From positions 1,612,001 through 1,676,000 of the forward strand of contig NZ_JAYXHS010000001.1 in the NCBI RefSeq assembly GCF_036017035.1: a stretch of 64,000 nucleotides of DNA, in the 5' to 3' direction. The position numbers and the translations under genes were made by a program. The notes under the pieces are model-generated. The model was not told the origin of the DNA. It saw only the letters and a program-made list of their open reading frames with translations, and searched no databases. This document shows, piece by piece, positions 35,053 to 43,392 of this stretch (within the stretch, counting starts at the first letter, position 1; each line of letters opens with the position of its first letter). The stretch comes from Viridibacterium silvisoli. GTDB taxonomy: Bacteria > Pseudomonadota > Gammaproteobacteria > Burkholderiales > Rhodocyclaceae.

Positions 35053-35198
35053 CCTTGTCTCCGCTTCATTCTTGTCATTTCGCAATTATTCGAGGGCGAA
35101 TAGGGCGCAACGGCAGGAAACGCGGAAAACTGAATCGTTGAAGCGTGAAAACATGTGTCGTTCTGAGAGGTAGGCCGGAGCGTTCCTTTTGTCAGAAC

Positions 35199-36815
35199 TC
35201 AGAGCCGATAGCTGGCCACCACGCGTTGCATGCTGCCTGCGAGCGTGTCGAGTTCGCGCGCGGCCTGGGCGCTTTCGCTGGCAGCGGTATTGCTCTCTTC
35301 TGCCATCTGGGCGATACGCTCCACTTGCTGGGCGATGCTGGTGCTGGCCGCATTCTGCTCGCGGATGGCGTGCGTGATTTCGCTGACCATGTCGACGGCT
35401 TCACGGCTGCTGCTGCCGATCTGGCGGATGGCGTCACTGGCGTTGGCGGCGCGCTCCACACCCGCCGCCACGCGGGTGACTGCCGTGCCCATGCTTTCGA
35501 CAGCTTCCTTGGCGCTGCCGCGCACTGTCTCCACCATCGAGGAGATCTCATGCGTCGAGCTGGCGGTGCGCTCGGCCAGCTTGCGTACTTCGTCGGCCAC
35601 CACGGCAAAGCCACGGCCTTGCTCGCCGGCGCGAGCGGCTTCGATGGCTGCATTGAGTGCCAGCAGATTGGTCTGGTCCGCCACTTCGCGAATGACGGCC
35701 ACGACGGAGGAAATGCGGTCGCTCTGTGTTTCCAGCTCGCGGATGCGGCCGGATGCGTGGTTCACCGTGCCGGCAATGTCGTTGATGTCGGTGACGGTCT
35801 GGCCGATCACCTGTTCGCCCGTGTCGGCGAGGACGCCGGACGTGGAGGAAAGCTGGTTGGCCTCTGCGGCACGGTCGCCGACATGGCCGATGCTGACGGT
35901 CATCTCCTCGATGGAAGCCGCCATATCGGCAGCCGAGCTGCTCTGCTGGCCAGAAGCCGTGGCGACCTGACCGGCCGTGACGGCCATGCGGTTTGCCGCG
36001 CTGGCGACGCGCTGCGTGCTTTCGGCAATGGTCTTGAGATTGCTCTGCAGCTTGTCGATGAGCCGGTTCAGGATGCCGGCCATCTCGCCAATCTCGTCCT
36101 GCTGCAGGATGGGCACGCGCACCGTGAAGTCCTGATCGCGCTCGATACGCACCAGCACGCTCTGCGTATTGCTCAAGGCCGCCTTGATGCTGCGGATGGT
36201 GAAGTAGCCGACCCCGCCTATCATGGCCAGGCCCAGCACGATCGCACCCCATGCAATCCAGCGGCCGCTGTTGCGCGTATCGGCCGCGTCCTGTGCGTTG
36301 GCCTTGGCACTTTTCTCGTTGTAGGCCGCATGGACTTCCAGCGTGTCATAGAGCTTGTCGGCGAGCGGGCGCATGGCGTTGTTGAGCGCACGCGCGCCTT
36401 CGGCATCCTGTTGCCTGGCCTTGGCGACGATGCCATCGACCGCTTCGAGAAAGGCCTGGGTGGCGGCGCGGTCGTCTTCGAACAAGCGACGGTCTTCGTC
36501 ATCTGCGACCAGCGTGCCATAGGTCTCGAAGAGTCCTTGCAGGCGCTGGCGGTAGGTGCGGATGCGCTCGTCAGCGCGCTCGGCTATTTCGGGCGTGGCG
36601 GCGCTGGTGTAAAGCAGGGCGCCGAGACGGATGTTGAGTACGCTGGTCTCCATGTCGTCGATGGCGCCGATGCTCGGGATCGTGTTGCCATTGACCTTGT
36701 CGAGCGAGGTGGAGAGGGCATTGGCAGAGAGCATGCCTGCCAGCCCGACCACGACCAGTGCGATGGCCGAGATGGCAATCATGACGGTGAGACGCGCTGC
36801 AATGGTGAGTTTCAT
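35199..36815 (-). CDS. Methyl-accepting chemotaxis protein (tandem copy B)
   Basis: 538 residues with the same plan as copy A: membrane helix 1, helical periplasmic sensor, helix 2, HAMP, and a signalling domain nearly identical to copy A around the hairpin tip. The sensor domain is clearly diverged, which suggests a different ligand. No terminal pentapeptide. ATG 36815 begins the MKLTIAARL anchor; the open frame further upstream is non-homologous. A possible flagellar-sigma -10 lies 42 bases upstream. Confidence 0.93.
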   Translation of the reverse strand: MKLTIAARLTVMIAISAIALVVVGLAGMLSANALSTSLDKVNGNTIPSIGAIDDMETSVLNIRLGALLYTSAATPEIAERADERIRTYRQRLQGLFETYGTLVADDEDRRLFEDDRAATQAFLEAVDGIVAKARQQDAEGARALNNAMRPLADKLYDTLEVHAAYNEKSAKANAQDAADTRNSGRWIAWGAIVLGLAMIGGVGYFTIRSIKAALSNTQSVLVRIERDQDFTVRVPILQQDEIGEMAGILNRLIDKLQSNLKTIAESTQRVASAANRMAVTAGQVATASGQQSSSAADMAASIEEMTVSIGHVGDRAAEANQLSSTSGVLADTGEQVIGQTVTDINDIAGTVNHASGRIRELETQSDRISSVVAVIREVADQTNLLALNAAIEAARAGEQGRGFAVVADEVRKLAERTASSTHEISSMVETVRGSAKEAVESMGTAVTRVAAGVERAANASDAIRQIGSSSREAVDMVSEITHAIREQNAASTSIAQQVERIAQMAEESNTAASESAQAARELDTLAGSMQRVVASYRL

Positions 36816-36856
36816 GGTTCGCCCTGCCTTTCGGAAACGTCGCGGTTCGCCTATGC

Positions 36857-36864
36857 ATATCGGC
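36857..36864 (-). promoter_or_regulatory. Possible sigma-28 (FliA) -10 element
   Basis: Minus-strand GCCGATAT, seven of eight matches to the flagellar-sigma -10 (GCCGATAA), 42 bases before the chemoreceptor start. The expected TAAA -35 is poor (TCAG), so this is a weak call resting on gene type and the -10. Confidence 0.33.
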
Positions 36865-36910
36865 AATCGCAGACGAGGGCTGAAGGGGCGGCGCATGCCT
36901 GCCTGGCGGC

Positions 36911-37855
36911 TTACAGGCCCGGGTCGGAGCCCTGCATGCCGCTCAGCGCCGAATCGACGATATGCCGTGTGAGTTGCGGTGCGAACAGCTCGATGAAGGC
37001 GTAGGCATAACCGCGCAACCAGGCATTGCGCGGCAGGCCGATGCGCGTCGTGGAAGACTCGAACAGGTGCGAGGCGTCGGCTGCGGCCAGGCCGCGATCG
37101 AGCAGCGGGTCGAAAGCCATGCTGGCGATGATGCCGATCCCGAGGTCCATGCTCACGTAGGTCTTGATCACGTCCGAATCCAGCGCCGTCAGCACCACAT
37201 TAGGTTTCAGGCCGCGGCCGAGGAAGGCCTTGTTGATCTGGCTGCGGCCGGCAAAGGCCGAGTCATAAGTGATGATCGGGTAATGCGCGATCGCCTCCAG
37301 CGTCAGCAGCTTGTCACGCAGGATGGGGTGGCCTGTCTTGGCAATCACGCTGCGGTTCCACTGCTTGCACGGCAGCATCACCAGATCCGGCGTATCGGCA
37401 ATCGCCTCCGTCGCAATCGCGATATCCGCCTGTCCGCGCAACACCATCTCGCAGTTCTGCGTCGGATTGCCCTGGTGCAGATGCAGCTGCACCTTCGGAT
37501 AACGCCGCACGAACTCCGCCACCACCTTTGGCAAGGCATAGCGCGCCTGCGTATGGGTTGTAGCGATAGTCAGAACGCCAGCTTCCTCATTCTGGAACTC
37601 GTTGCCCACCGCCCGCAGATTGTCCGCCTCGCGCAGCATGCGCTCCGCAATCGCCACCACCTGCCGCCCCGGCTCGGTGATGGCAGTCAGGCGCTTGCCA
37701 TGCCGCACGAAAATCTCGATGCCGAGTTCCTCCTCGAGCAGCTTGATCTGCTTCGACACGCCGGGCTGCGAGGTGAACAAGGCATCCGCCGCCTCCGACA
37801 TGGAGAGCTTGCGGTTAGCGACTTCGAGGACGTAGCGGAGTTGTTGGAGGTTCAT
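36911..37855 (-). CDS. cysB: LysR-type regulator CysB
   Basis: 314 residues: N-terminal winged helix-turn-helix (MNLQQLRYVLEVANRKLSMS onward) and a substrate-binding domain with the CysB-like TTHTQARYALP and ALDSDVIKTYV segments. CysB activates sulfate assimilation when N-acetylserine or O-acetylserine accumulates. The sulfate operon starts 660 bases away on the opposite strand, making it the probable target. Length is slightly below the 324 of E. coli. Confidence 0.93.
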   Translation of the reverse strand: MNLQQLRYVLEVANRKLSMSEAADALFTSQPGVSKQIKLLEEELGIEIFVRHGKRLTAITEPGRQVVAIAERMLREADNLRAVGNEFQNEEAGVLTIATTHTQARYALPKVVAEFVRRYPKVQLHLHQGNPTQNCEMVLRGQADIAIATEAIADTPDLVMLPCKQWNRSVIAKTGHPILRDKLLTLEAIAHYPIITYDSAFAGRSQINKAFLGRGLKPNVVLTALDSDVIKTYVSMDLGIGIIASMAFDPLLDRGLAAADASHLFESSTTRIGLPRNAWLRGYAYAFIELFAPQLTRHIVDSALSGMQGSDPGL

Positions 37856-37870
37856 GTCTGGGTGGGCGAG

Positions 37871-38272
37871 TCAGCATGTAAAGCGAAACACGACAGCATT
37901 TTCAACTTGGCCTGAAAGTCCGAGTTCTCTGCGTAAATCTTTTCGTAGCAACCTAAGTACTTCGTCGATTTTTGCACCGCTACCAGCAGCGTGCTTCTGA
38001 AGGTATGTGATCGTTGCCTCAACTTGCGCTGTGGTACCAAGCAATTGAATGTCCGCCACAGCAGATTCAAATGCCTGTTTCTGATCTTCGGTTTGCTTAG
38101 CTCGATTGGCTGCTGATTCAAGCCGCCGATAGGCATCTAACAAGAACTGAATTCGTAAATCCCGACGCTTGTTTTGGATATCGCGGTAGACATTGAACTG
38201 ATGTGCCGCAAACCACCCCACTATCGCAATAACTGCCGGGATAGCGAACTTAAGTGTTTCGGAATCGAACAT
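37871..38272 (-). CDS. Unknown membrane-anchored protein, AT-richer than its neighbours
   Basis: 133 residues: one hydrophobic helix (about residues 9-24, AIPAVIAIVGWFAAHQ), then a basic helical cytosolic domain with QNKRRDLRIQFLLDAYRRLE and ESAVADIQLLGT. I have a sense of similar orphan proteins in scattered proteobacterial genomes but know no function. Base composition is about 43-52% GC in the lines I counted, against about 60% or more for flanking genes, so recent transfer is likely. It reads toward cysB with a 15-base gap. Confidence 0.72.
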   Translation of the reverse strand: MFDSETLKFAIPAVIAIVGWFAAHQFNVYRDIQNKRRDLRIQFLLDAYRRLESAANRAKQTEDQKQAFESAVADIQLLGTTAQVEATITYLQKHAAGSGAKIDEVLRLLRKDLRRELGLSGQVENAVVFRFTC

Positions 38273-38287
38273 ATGATTTCCACGCAG

Positions 38288-38414
38288 ATAAAGGCCTCGG
38301 ATTCCCGAGCGAGCGGGTGCTCAGGCAAGGCGGCCCGCGCAGAGCAGGCCTTTCGGCCGGCGAGCGGGCCAACGCAGCATGAGCCCCGCGCAGCCGGGAA
38401 GACGAGGCCTTTAT
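38288..38414. repeat. 127-bp imperfect palindrome
   Basis: Perfect 12-bp terminal inverted repeats (ATAAAGGCCTCG / CGAGGCCTTTAT). The interior also pairs in blocks (TTCCCG, GCGGG, GCTCA, GGCCCGC), so the whole element could fold as one long hairpin. It fills most of the gap between the AT-rich gene and tauE. In the remaining bases, TATGAT (38475-38480) is a possible -10 for the sulfate operon without a recognisable -35, as might be expected for an activator-dependent promoter. Confidence 0.75.
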
Positions 38415-38512
38415 ATTACTTTTTCTTCTATGGGTGTGAATGAAACAGGGGGTAGAGACCCAAAACCCCCGCGCTATGATCCAGCCTCCCCGAGTCCCAT
38501 ACAAAAGAAACC

Positions 38513-39295
38513 ATGAACCTGCTCTACCCAGTCGCCGGCTTTGCCGTTGGCACCATCGTCGGCCTGACCGGTGTGGGTGGCGGTTCGCTCATGACGCCCT
38601 TGCTGGTGCTGCTGTTCGGCGTGAATCCTTCCGTCGCGGTCGGTACCGACCTGCTCTACGCCTCGATCACCAAGGCGGGCGGCACGCTGGCGCACAGCCT
38701 CAAGGGCACGGTGGACTGGACGATCACGCGTACGCTGGCCATGGGCTCCCTGCCGGCCGCCGCGCTCACGCTGTGGCTGGTGCATCAGTATTTTCCGGGT
38801 GGCCTGGGCGGTGCATCCAAGCTGATTTCCTTCGCGCTGGGCATTGCACTCTTATTGACCGCACTGTCCCTGGTTCTGCGCAAAAAGCTGCAGGCATTTG
38901 CGCAAAAACACGCACCTTCGGCACCGGATCCACGCCGCACTTTCTGGCTGACCGTGCTGGCCGGCGCCGTGCTTGGCGTGCTGGTTTCCATCTCCTCGGT
39001 GGGCGCAGGTGCGCTGGGCGTGACGGTATTGTTTTTCCTGTACCCTGCGCTGCCCGCGCACCGCATCGTTGGCTCGGATATTGCACATGCCGTACCGCTG
39101 ACGCTCGTAGCGGGTCTCGGCCACTGGTGGCTGGGCAGCATCAACTGGCTGCTCCTCGGCAGCCTGCTGATCGGTTCCTTGCCTGGTATCTGGCTGGGCA
39201 GCCATATTTCCGCAAAAGTCCCGGAGAAGGTCTTGCGCCCCATTCTGGCAGGCATGCTCGTGCTTATCGGCACCAAGCTCATTGCTGCCTACTGA
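38513..39295 (+). CDS. Sulfite/sulfate exporter-type TauE/SafE permease
   Basis: 260-residue membrane protein with eight predicted helices and the duplicated TauE motifs (GLTGVGGGSLMTPLLVL in the first half; SISSVGAGALGVTVLFFLYP in the second). Family members move sulfite, sulfoacetate or related anions. As first gene of the sulfate operon, 38 bases before cysI, it probably handles sulfate uptake or sulfite release. Direction cannot be read from sequence. Confidence 0.88.
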   Translation: MNLLYPVAGFAVGTIVGLTGVGGGSLMTPLLVLLFGVNPSVAVGTDLLYASITKAGGTLAHSLKGTVDWTITRTLAMGSLPAAALTLWLVHQYFPGGLGGASKLISFALGIALLLTALSLVLRKKLQAFAQKHAPSAPDPRRTFWLTVLAGAVLGVLVSISSVGAGALGVTVLFFLYPALPAHRIVGSDIAHAVPLTLVAGLGHWWLGSINWLLLGSLLIGSLPGIWLGSHISAKVPEKVLRPILAGMLVLIGTKLIAAY

Positions 39296-39333
39296 ACAAC
39301 TAGACTGAAGAATCGAATCCCCGGAAAGTCGCC

Positions 39334-41019
39334 ATGTACAAATACGACGAATATGACCATCGCATCGTGAAGGAGCGTGTCGCGCAATACCGCGACCAGA
39401 CGCGCCGTTATCTCGCGGGCGAGCTGACGGACGACGAGTTCCGTCCGTTGCGTCTGCAGAATGGTCTCTACATCCAGCGCCATGCGCCGATGCTGCGCGT
39501 GGCCATTCCCTACGGCCTGCTCAGCTCGACGCAATTGCGCAAGCTGGCGCACATCGCGCGCGAGTACGACCGCGATTACGCCCACTTCTCGACGCGCCAG
39601 AACTGCCAGTACAACTGGCCCGAGCTGACGCGCGTGCCGGACATTCTCGAAGAGCTGGCCAGCGTTGAAATGCACGCCATCCAGACTTCGGGCAACTGCA
39701 TCCGCAACATCACGACCGACCAGTTCGCGGGTGTCGCGCCGGATGAGGTGGTGGACCCGCGTCCGATGGCGGAAGTGCTGCGCCAGTGGAGCACGTTCCA
39801 TCCGGAATTCGCGCTGCTGCCACGCAAGTTCAAGATCGCTGTCAGCGGTACGACCGATGACCGCGCTGTCGTGCAGATGCACGACATCGGCATGGAGTTC
39901 TACCGCGGCGCCAACAACGAGCTGCTGATCAAGCTGTGGGTTGGCGGGGGCCTGGGCCGTACGCCGATTCTGGGCGAGGTGATCCAGGAGGCGCTGCCCT
40001 GGCAGCACGCCATCACATATTGCGAAGCCATCATCCGCACCTATAACCGCTGGGGTCGTCGCGACAATTCGTACAAGGCGCGTATCAAGATCCTCGTGAA
40101 AGCGTTGGGTATTGAAGAATTCCGCAAGCAGGTCGACGCTGAGTGGGCGCATCACAAGGATGGCCCGAACACGATCACGCAAGCCGAACTGGACCGCGTG
40201 GCCACGCACTTCGACGCGCCTGCCTACGAAACGCTGAGCGAGAGCAATGCTGCGTTCGAGGAGAAGCTTGCTTCCGACAAGGCCTTCAGCAACTGGGTGA
40301 AGCGCTGCGTGCATGCGCACAAGGTGTCGGGTTATCGCGCCATCACCTTGTCGCTCAAGCCGACCGGTATTGCACCGGGCGATGCGACCTCCGAGCAGAT
40401 GGACATCGTCGCCAACTTCGCCGACCAGTACAGCTTTGGCGAACTGCGCGTGTCGCACGAGCAGAACCTGATCCTGGCCGACGTGAAGCTCGGTGACCTG
40501 TACGAGCTGTGGAAGACGGCCAAGGCCGCCGGTCTGGCGACGCCGAACATCGGCCTCATCACCGACATCATCTGCTGCCCGGGTGGCGACTTCTGCTCGC
40601 TGGCCAATGCACCGAGTATTCCGATTGCACTGTCAGTGCAACAGCAGTTCGATGACCTCGATTACCAGCACGACATCGGCGAGATCGAGGTCAACATCTC
40701 CGGTTGCATGAACGCCTGCGGTCACCACCACGTCGGTCACATCGGCGTGCTTGGCGTCGATAAGGATGGTTCGGAGTGGTACCAGGTCAGCATCGGCGGC
40801 AAGCAGGGCAATGACGCGAGCCTCGGCTCGGTGATCGGCCCGTCTTTCGCGGCTGCGGAAGTAGCGGGAGTGGTGCAGCGCCTGATCGACGTGTATCTGG
40901 AAAACCGCACGCCTGAAGAGCGTTTCATCGACACGGTGCGTCGCCTCGGTGTGGCGCCGTTCAAGACGCGCGTCTATGCAGATCGCCTGCCGGGCAAGAA
41001 GGAAGTAGCAAATGTCTAA
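39334..41019 (+). CDS. cysI: Sulfite reductase hemoprotein (nitrite/sulfite reductase family)
   Basis: 561 residues, two nitrite/sulfite-reductase repeats. The siroheme-[4Fe-4S] ligands are seen as CCPGGDFC (about residues 414-421) and CMNAC (about 458-462). It performs the six-electron reduction of sulfite to sulfide. No CysJ flavoprotein is encoded in the operon, so electrons probably come from ferredoxin or another donor. The last eight bases overlap the DUF934 gene. Confidence 0.93.
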   Translation: MYKYDEYDHRIVKERVAQYRDQTRRYLAGELTDDEFRPLRLQNGLYIQRHAPMLRVAIPYGLLSSTQLRKLAHIAREYDRDYAHFSTRQNCQYNWPELTRVPDILEELASVEMHAIQTSGNCIRNITTDQFAGVAPDEVVDPRPMAEVLRQWSTFHPEFALLPRKFKIAVSGTTDDRAVVQMHDIGMEFYRGANNELLIKLWVGGGLGRTPILGEVIQEALPWQHAITYCEAIIRTYNRWGRRDNSYKARIKILVKALGIEEFRKQVDAEWAHHKDGPNTITQAELDRVATHFDAPAYETLSESNAAFEEKLASDKAFSNWVKRCVHAHKVSGYRAITLSLKPTGIAPGDATSEQMDIVANFADQYSFGELRVSHEQNLILADVKLGDLYELWKTAKAAGLATPNIGLITDIICCPGGDFCSLANAPSIPIALSVQQQFDDLDYQHDIGEIEVNISGCMNACGHHHVGHIGVLGVDKDGSEWYQVSIGGKQGNDASLGSVIGPSFAAAEVAGVVQRLIDVYLENRTPEERFIDTVRRLGVAPFKTRVYADRLPGKKEVANV

Positions 41020-41626
41020 CTTGATCAAACAACTCAATGGTTCGGCGTTGATCGCCACTGACGATGACTGGCAGATCGTGCGTCTGCCCGCCGTACAGGA
41101 AGAAGTGAAGAAGCAGGCCGGCAAGGTCGTGCTGTTCAAGCTGACCAACGCTGAAACCGCAACGCCCGAACTGATTGCTGCGACCGAAGTGCCTGCGGGC
41201 AAAGTCATTCTGCCGTTGTCCGTGTGGCTGGCGCGCAAGAGCGAATTCGCTGCGCGCGTCGCCGCAGGCGAAATCGGCGTGTGGCTGGAAACGCATGAGC
41301 TGGTGGAGACGTTGTTTGCGGATCAGCCGGATCTGAACGTCTTCCCCGTGATCGGCGTGTTTATCGAGCGTCACCCGGACGGCCGTGCCTACTCGACGTC
41401 TTCGTTGCTGCGCACGCGCTTTGGTTTCCGCAACGAGCTGCGTGCGTTTGGCGACGTGCTGCGCGACCAGTTGTTCTTCCTGAATCGCTGCGGTTTTACC
41501 TCGTTCGAAATCCGCGCCGATCGTTCGGCACAGGATGCCCTCGCTTCGCTGAAGGACTTCAGCGAGCCGTATCAGGCTGCCGTGGTGATCGATCAGCCTG
41601 TATGGCGTCGTCACGCACGCGTCTGA
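41012..41626 (+). CDS. DUF934 protein of the sulfate assimilation operon
   Basis: 204-residue soluble protein of the DUF934 family, which accompanies cysI in many alpha- and betaproteobacteria. A Rossmann-like alternation (VILPLSVWLAR; LNVFPVIGVFIERHPDGRAY) and the conserved LRTRFGFRNELRAFGDVLRDQL run are visible. It overlaps cysI by eight bases, so the products are probably needed in fixed ratio. A role as assembly or electron-transfer partner of the reductase is inference. Confidence 0.88.
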   Translation: MSNLIKQLNGSALIATDDDWQIVRLPAVQEEVKKQAGKVVLFKLTNAETATPELIAATEVPAGKVILPLSVWLARKSEFAARVAAGEIGVWLETHELVETLFADQPDLNVFPVIGVFIERHPDGRAYSTSSLLRTRFGFRNELRAFGDVLRDQLFFLNRCGFTSFEIRADRSAQDALASLKDFSEPYQAAVVIDQPVWRRHARV

Positions 41627-41639
41627 GGACATCGCTGAA

Positions 41640-42410
41640 ATGGAACAGACCGTTTCTTTCCTCAAGCCGCGCGCAACGAATCCGGCGACCCATCCGGAGC
41701 TGACGGATGCGCTGCGCATGAGCGTGGGCGTCAAGTGCGCCAATGCGCTCGAACTGCTGCACGCGATTGCTGATCAGCACGATGGCGCCAACGGCTCCGT
41801 GACTTTCGCCAACAGCTTCGGCGCGGAAGACATGGTGCTGACCGACATCATCCTCAGCGAGCAATTGCCGATCGAGATTTTCTCGCTCGACACGGGGCGG
41901 CTTCCAGCCGAGACCTACTCGCTGATGGGCGAGGTCGAGCAGAAGTACGCCACGCATCTGAAGGTGTTCTTCCCGGAGAGTGCGGCGGTCGAAAACTACG
42001 TGCGCACCAACGGAATCAACGCGTTCTACGACTCGGTGGAAATGCGCAAGGCCTGCTGCGGCATCCGCAAGGTCGAGCCGTTGCGCCGCGCTTTGAGCGG
42101 CAAGAAGGCGTGGATCACCGGCCTGCGCGCTGCCCAGAGCACCACGCGTACCGATCTGCCGGTGCGCGAGTACGACGCAGGCAATGGTCTGGAAAAATAC
42201 AACCCGCTGGCCGACTGGAGCGAGCAGGAAGTGTGGGCCTACATCCGCATGCATGAAGTGCCGTACAACGCGCTGCATGACCAGTTCTACCCCAGCATCG
42301 GCTGCGCGCCGTGCACACGTTCCATCGCAGTTGGTGAGGATGTGCGTGCTGGACGCTGGTGGTGGGAAAATCCCGACTCCAAAGAATGCGGACTGCATGT
42401 AAAGAAGTAA
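41640..42410 (+). CDS. cysH: Adenylyl-sulfate (APS) reductase
   Basis: 256-residue PP-loop-family reductase. Cys139-Cys140 and Cys222-x-x-Cys225 form the [4Fe-4S] ligand set typical of APS-using enzymes (absent from E. coli-type PAPS reductase), and Cys250 in ECGLH is the catalytic cysteine. It converts APS to sulfite and AMP with thioredoxin. No cysC is seen in the operon, which agrees with direct use of APS. Confidence 0.93.
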   Translation: MEQTVSFLKPRATNPATHPELTDALRMSVGVKCANALELLHAIADQHDGANGSVTFANSFGAEDMVLTDIILSEQLPIEIFSLDTGRLPAETYSLMGEVEQKYATHLKVFFPESAAVENYVRTNGINAFYDSVEMRKACCGIRKVEPLRRALSGKKAWITGLRAAQSTTRTDLPVREYDAGNGLEKYNPLADWSEQEVWAYIRMHEVPYNALHDQFYPSIGCAPCTRSIAVGEDVRAGRWWWENPDSKECGLHVKK

Positions 42411-42455
42411 CCCGTTGAGCGATCCCCATCGCGGGCATGACTTGCTGAAGAAAAA

Positions 42456-43391
42456 ATGACGACTCTGACGAAACAAACCCTGTCTCACCTCGACTGGCTG
42501 GAAGCCGAGGCCATCCACATCATGCGTGAGGTGGCAGGCCAGTGCGAACGCCCCGTGTTGCTGTTCTCCGGCGGCAAGGATTCCATCTGCATGCTGCGCG
42601 TCGCGGAGAAGGCTTTCCGCCCGGGCAAGTTCCCGTTCCCGCTGATGCACATCGACACCGGCCACAACTACAAGGAAGTGGTCGACTTCCGCGACAAGCG
42701 CGCCGCCGAACTGGGTGAGCGCCTGATCGTGCGTTCTGTCGAAGACTCGATGAAGCGCGGCACCGTGGTGCTGAAGTCGGCTGACGAATCGCGCAACAAG
42801 CATCAGTCCGTGACCCTGCTCGAAGCGATTGCCGAGTTCGAGTTCGACGCCTGTATCGGCGGCGCACGCCGCGACGAAGAGAAGGCCCGCGCCAAGGAGC
42901 GCGTGATGAGCTTCCGCGACGAGTTCGGTCAGTGGGATCCGAAGAACCAGCGCCCGGAGCTGTGGAACCTGTACAACGCCCGCACGCACAAGGGCGAGAA
43001 CATCCGCGCCTTCCCGATCAGCAACTGGACCGAGATGGACGTGTGGCAATACATCGAGCGCGAGAAGCTCGAGCTGCCGTCGATCTACTTCGCACACCAG
43101 CGCAACGTGGTGATCCGCCAGGGTGCCATCGTGCCGGTCAATGTGCCGCTGGCCAGTGGCGAACTGGTCAATGTGCCGCGCGCGGGTGAAGAGATCGTCG
43201 ACATGGAAGTGCGTTTCCGCACCGTCGGCGACATCACCTGCACGGCGCCCGTGATCAGCGATGCCGACACGGTCAGCAAGATCGTGCTGGAAACGGCGAC
43301 GACCACCATCACCGAACGTGGCGCGACGCGTCTCGACGATCAGACTTCCGATGCTTCGATGGAGCAACGGAAAAAAGAAGGTTATTTCTAA
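42456..43391 (+). CDS. cysD: Sulfate adenylyltransferase subunit 2
   Basis: 311 residues with the PP-loop LLFSGGKDSICMLR (residues about 30-43) and the family's IRAFPISNWTEMDVW and QRKKEGYF end. It forms APS from ATP and sulfate, driven by GTP hydrolysis in CysN. One base separates it from cysN. Confidence 0.97.
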   Translation: MTTLTKQTLSHLDWLEAEAIHIMREVAGQCERPVLLFSGGKDSICMLRVAEKAFRPGKFPFPLMHIDTGHNYKEVVDFRDKRAAELGERLIVRSVEDSMKRGTVVLKSADESRNKHQSVTLLEAIAEFEFDACIGGARRDEEKARAKERVMSFRDEFGQWDPKNQRPELWNLYNARTHKGENIRAFPISNWTEMDVWQYIEREKLELPSIYFAHQRNVVIRQGAIVPVNVPLASGELVNVPRAGEEIVDMEVRFRTVGDITCTAPVISDADTVSKIVLETATTTITERGATRLDDQTSDASMEQRKKEGYF

Positions 43392-43392
43392 G

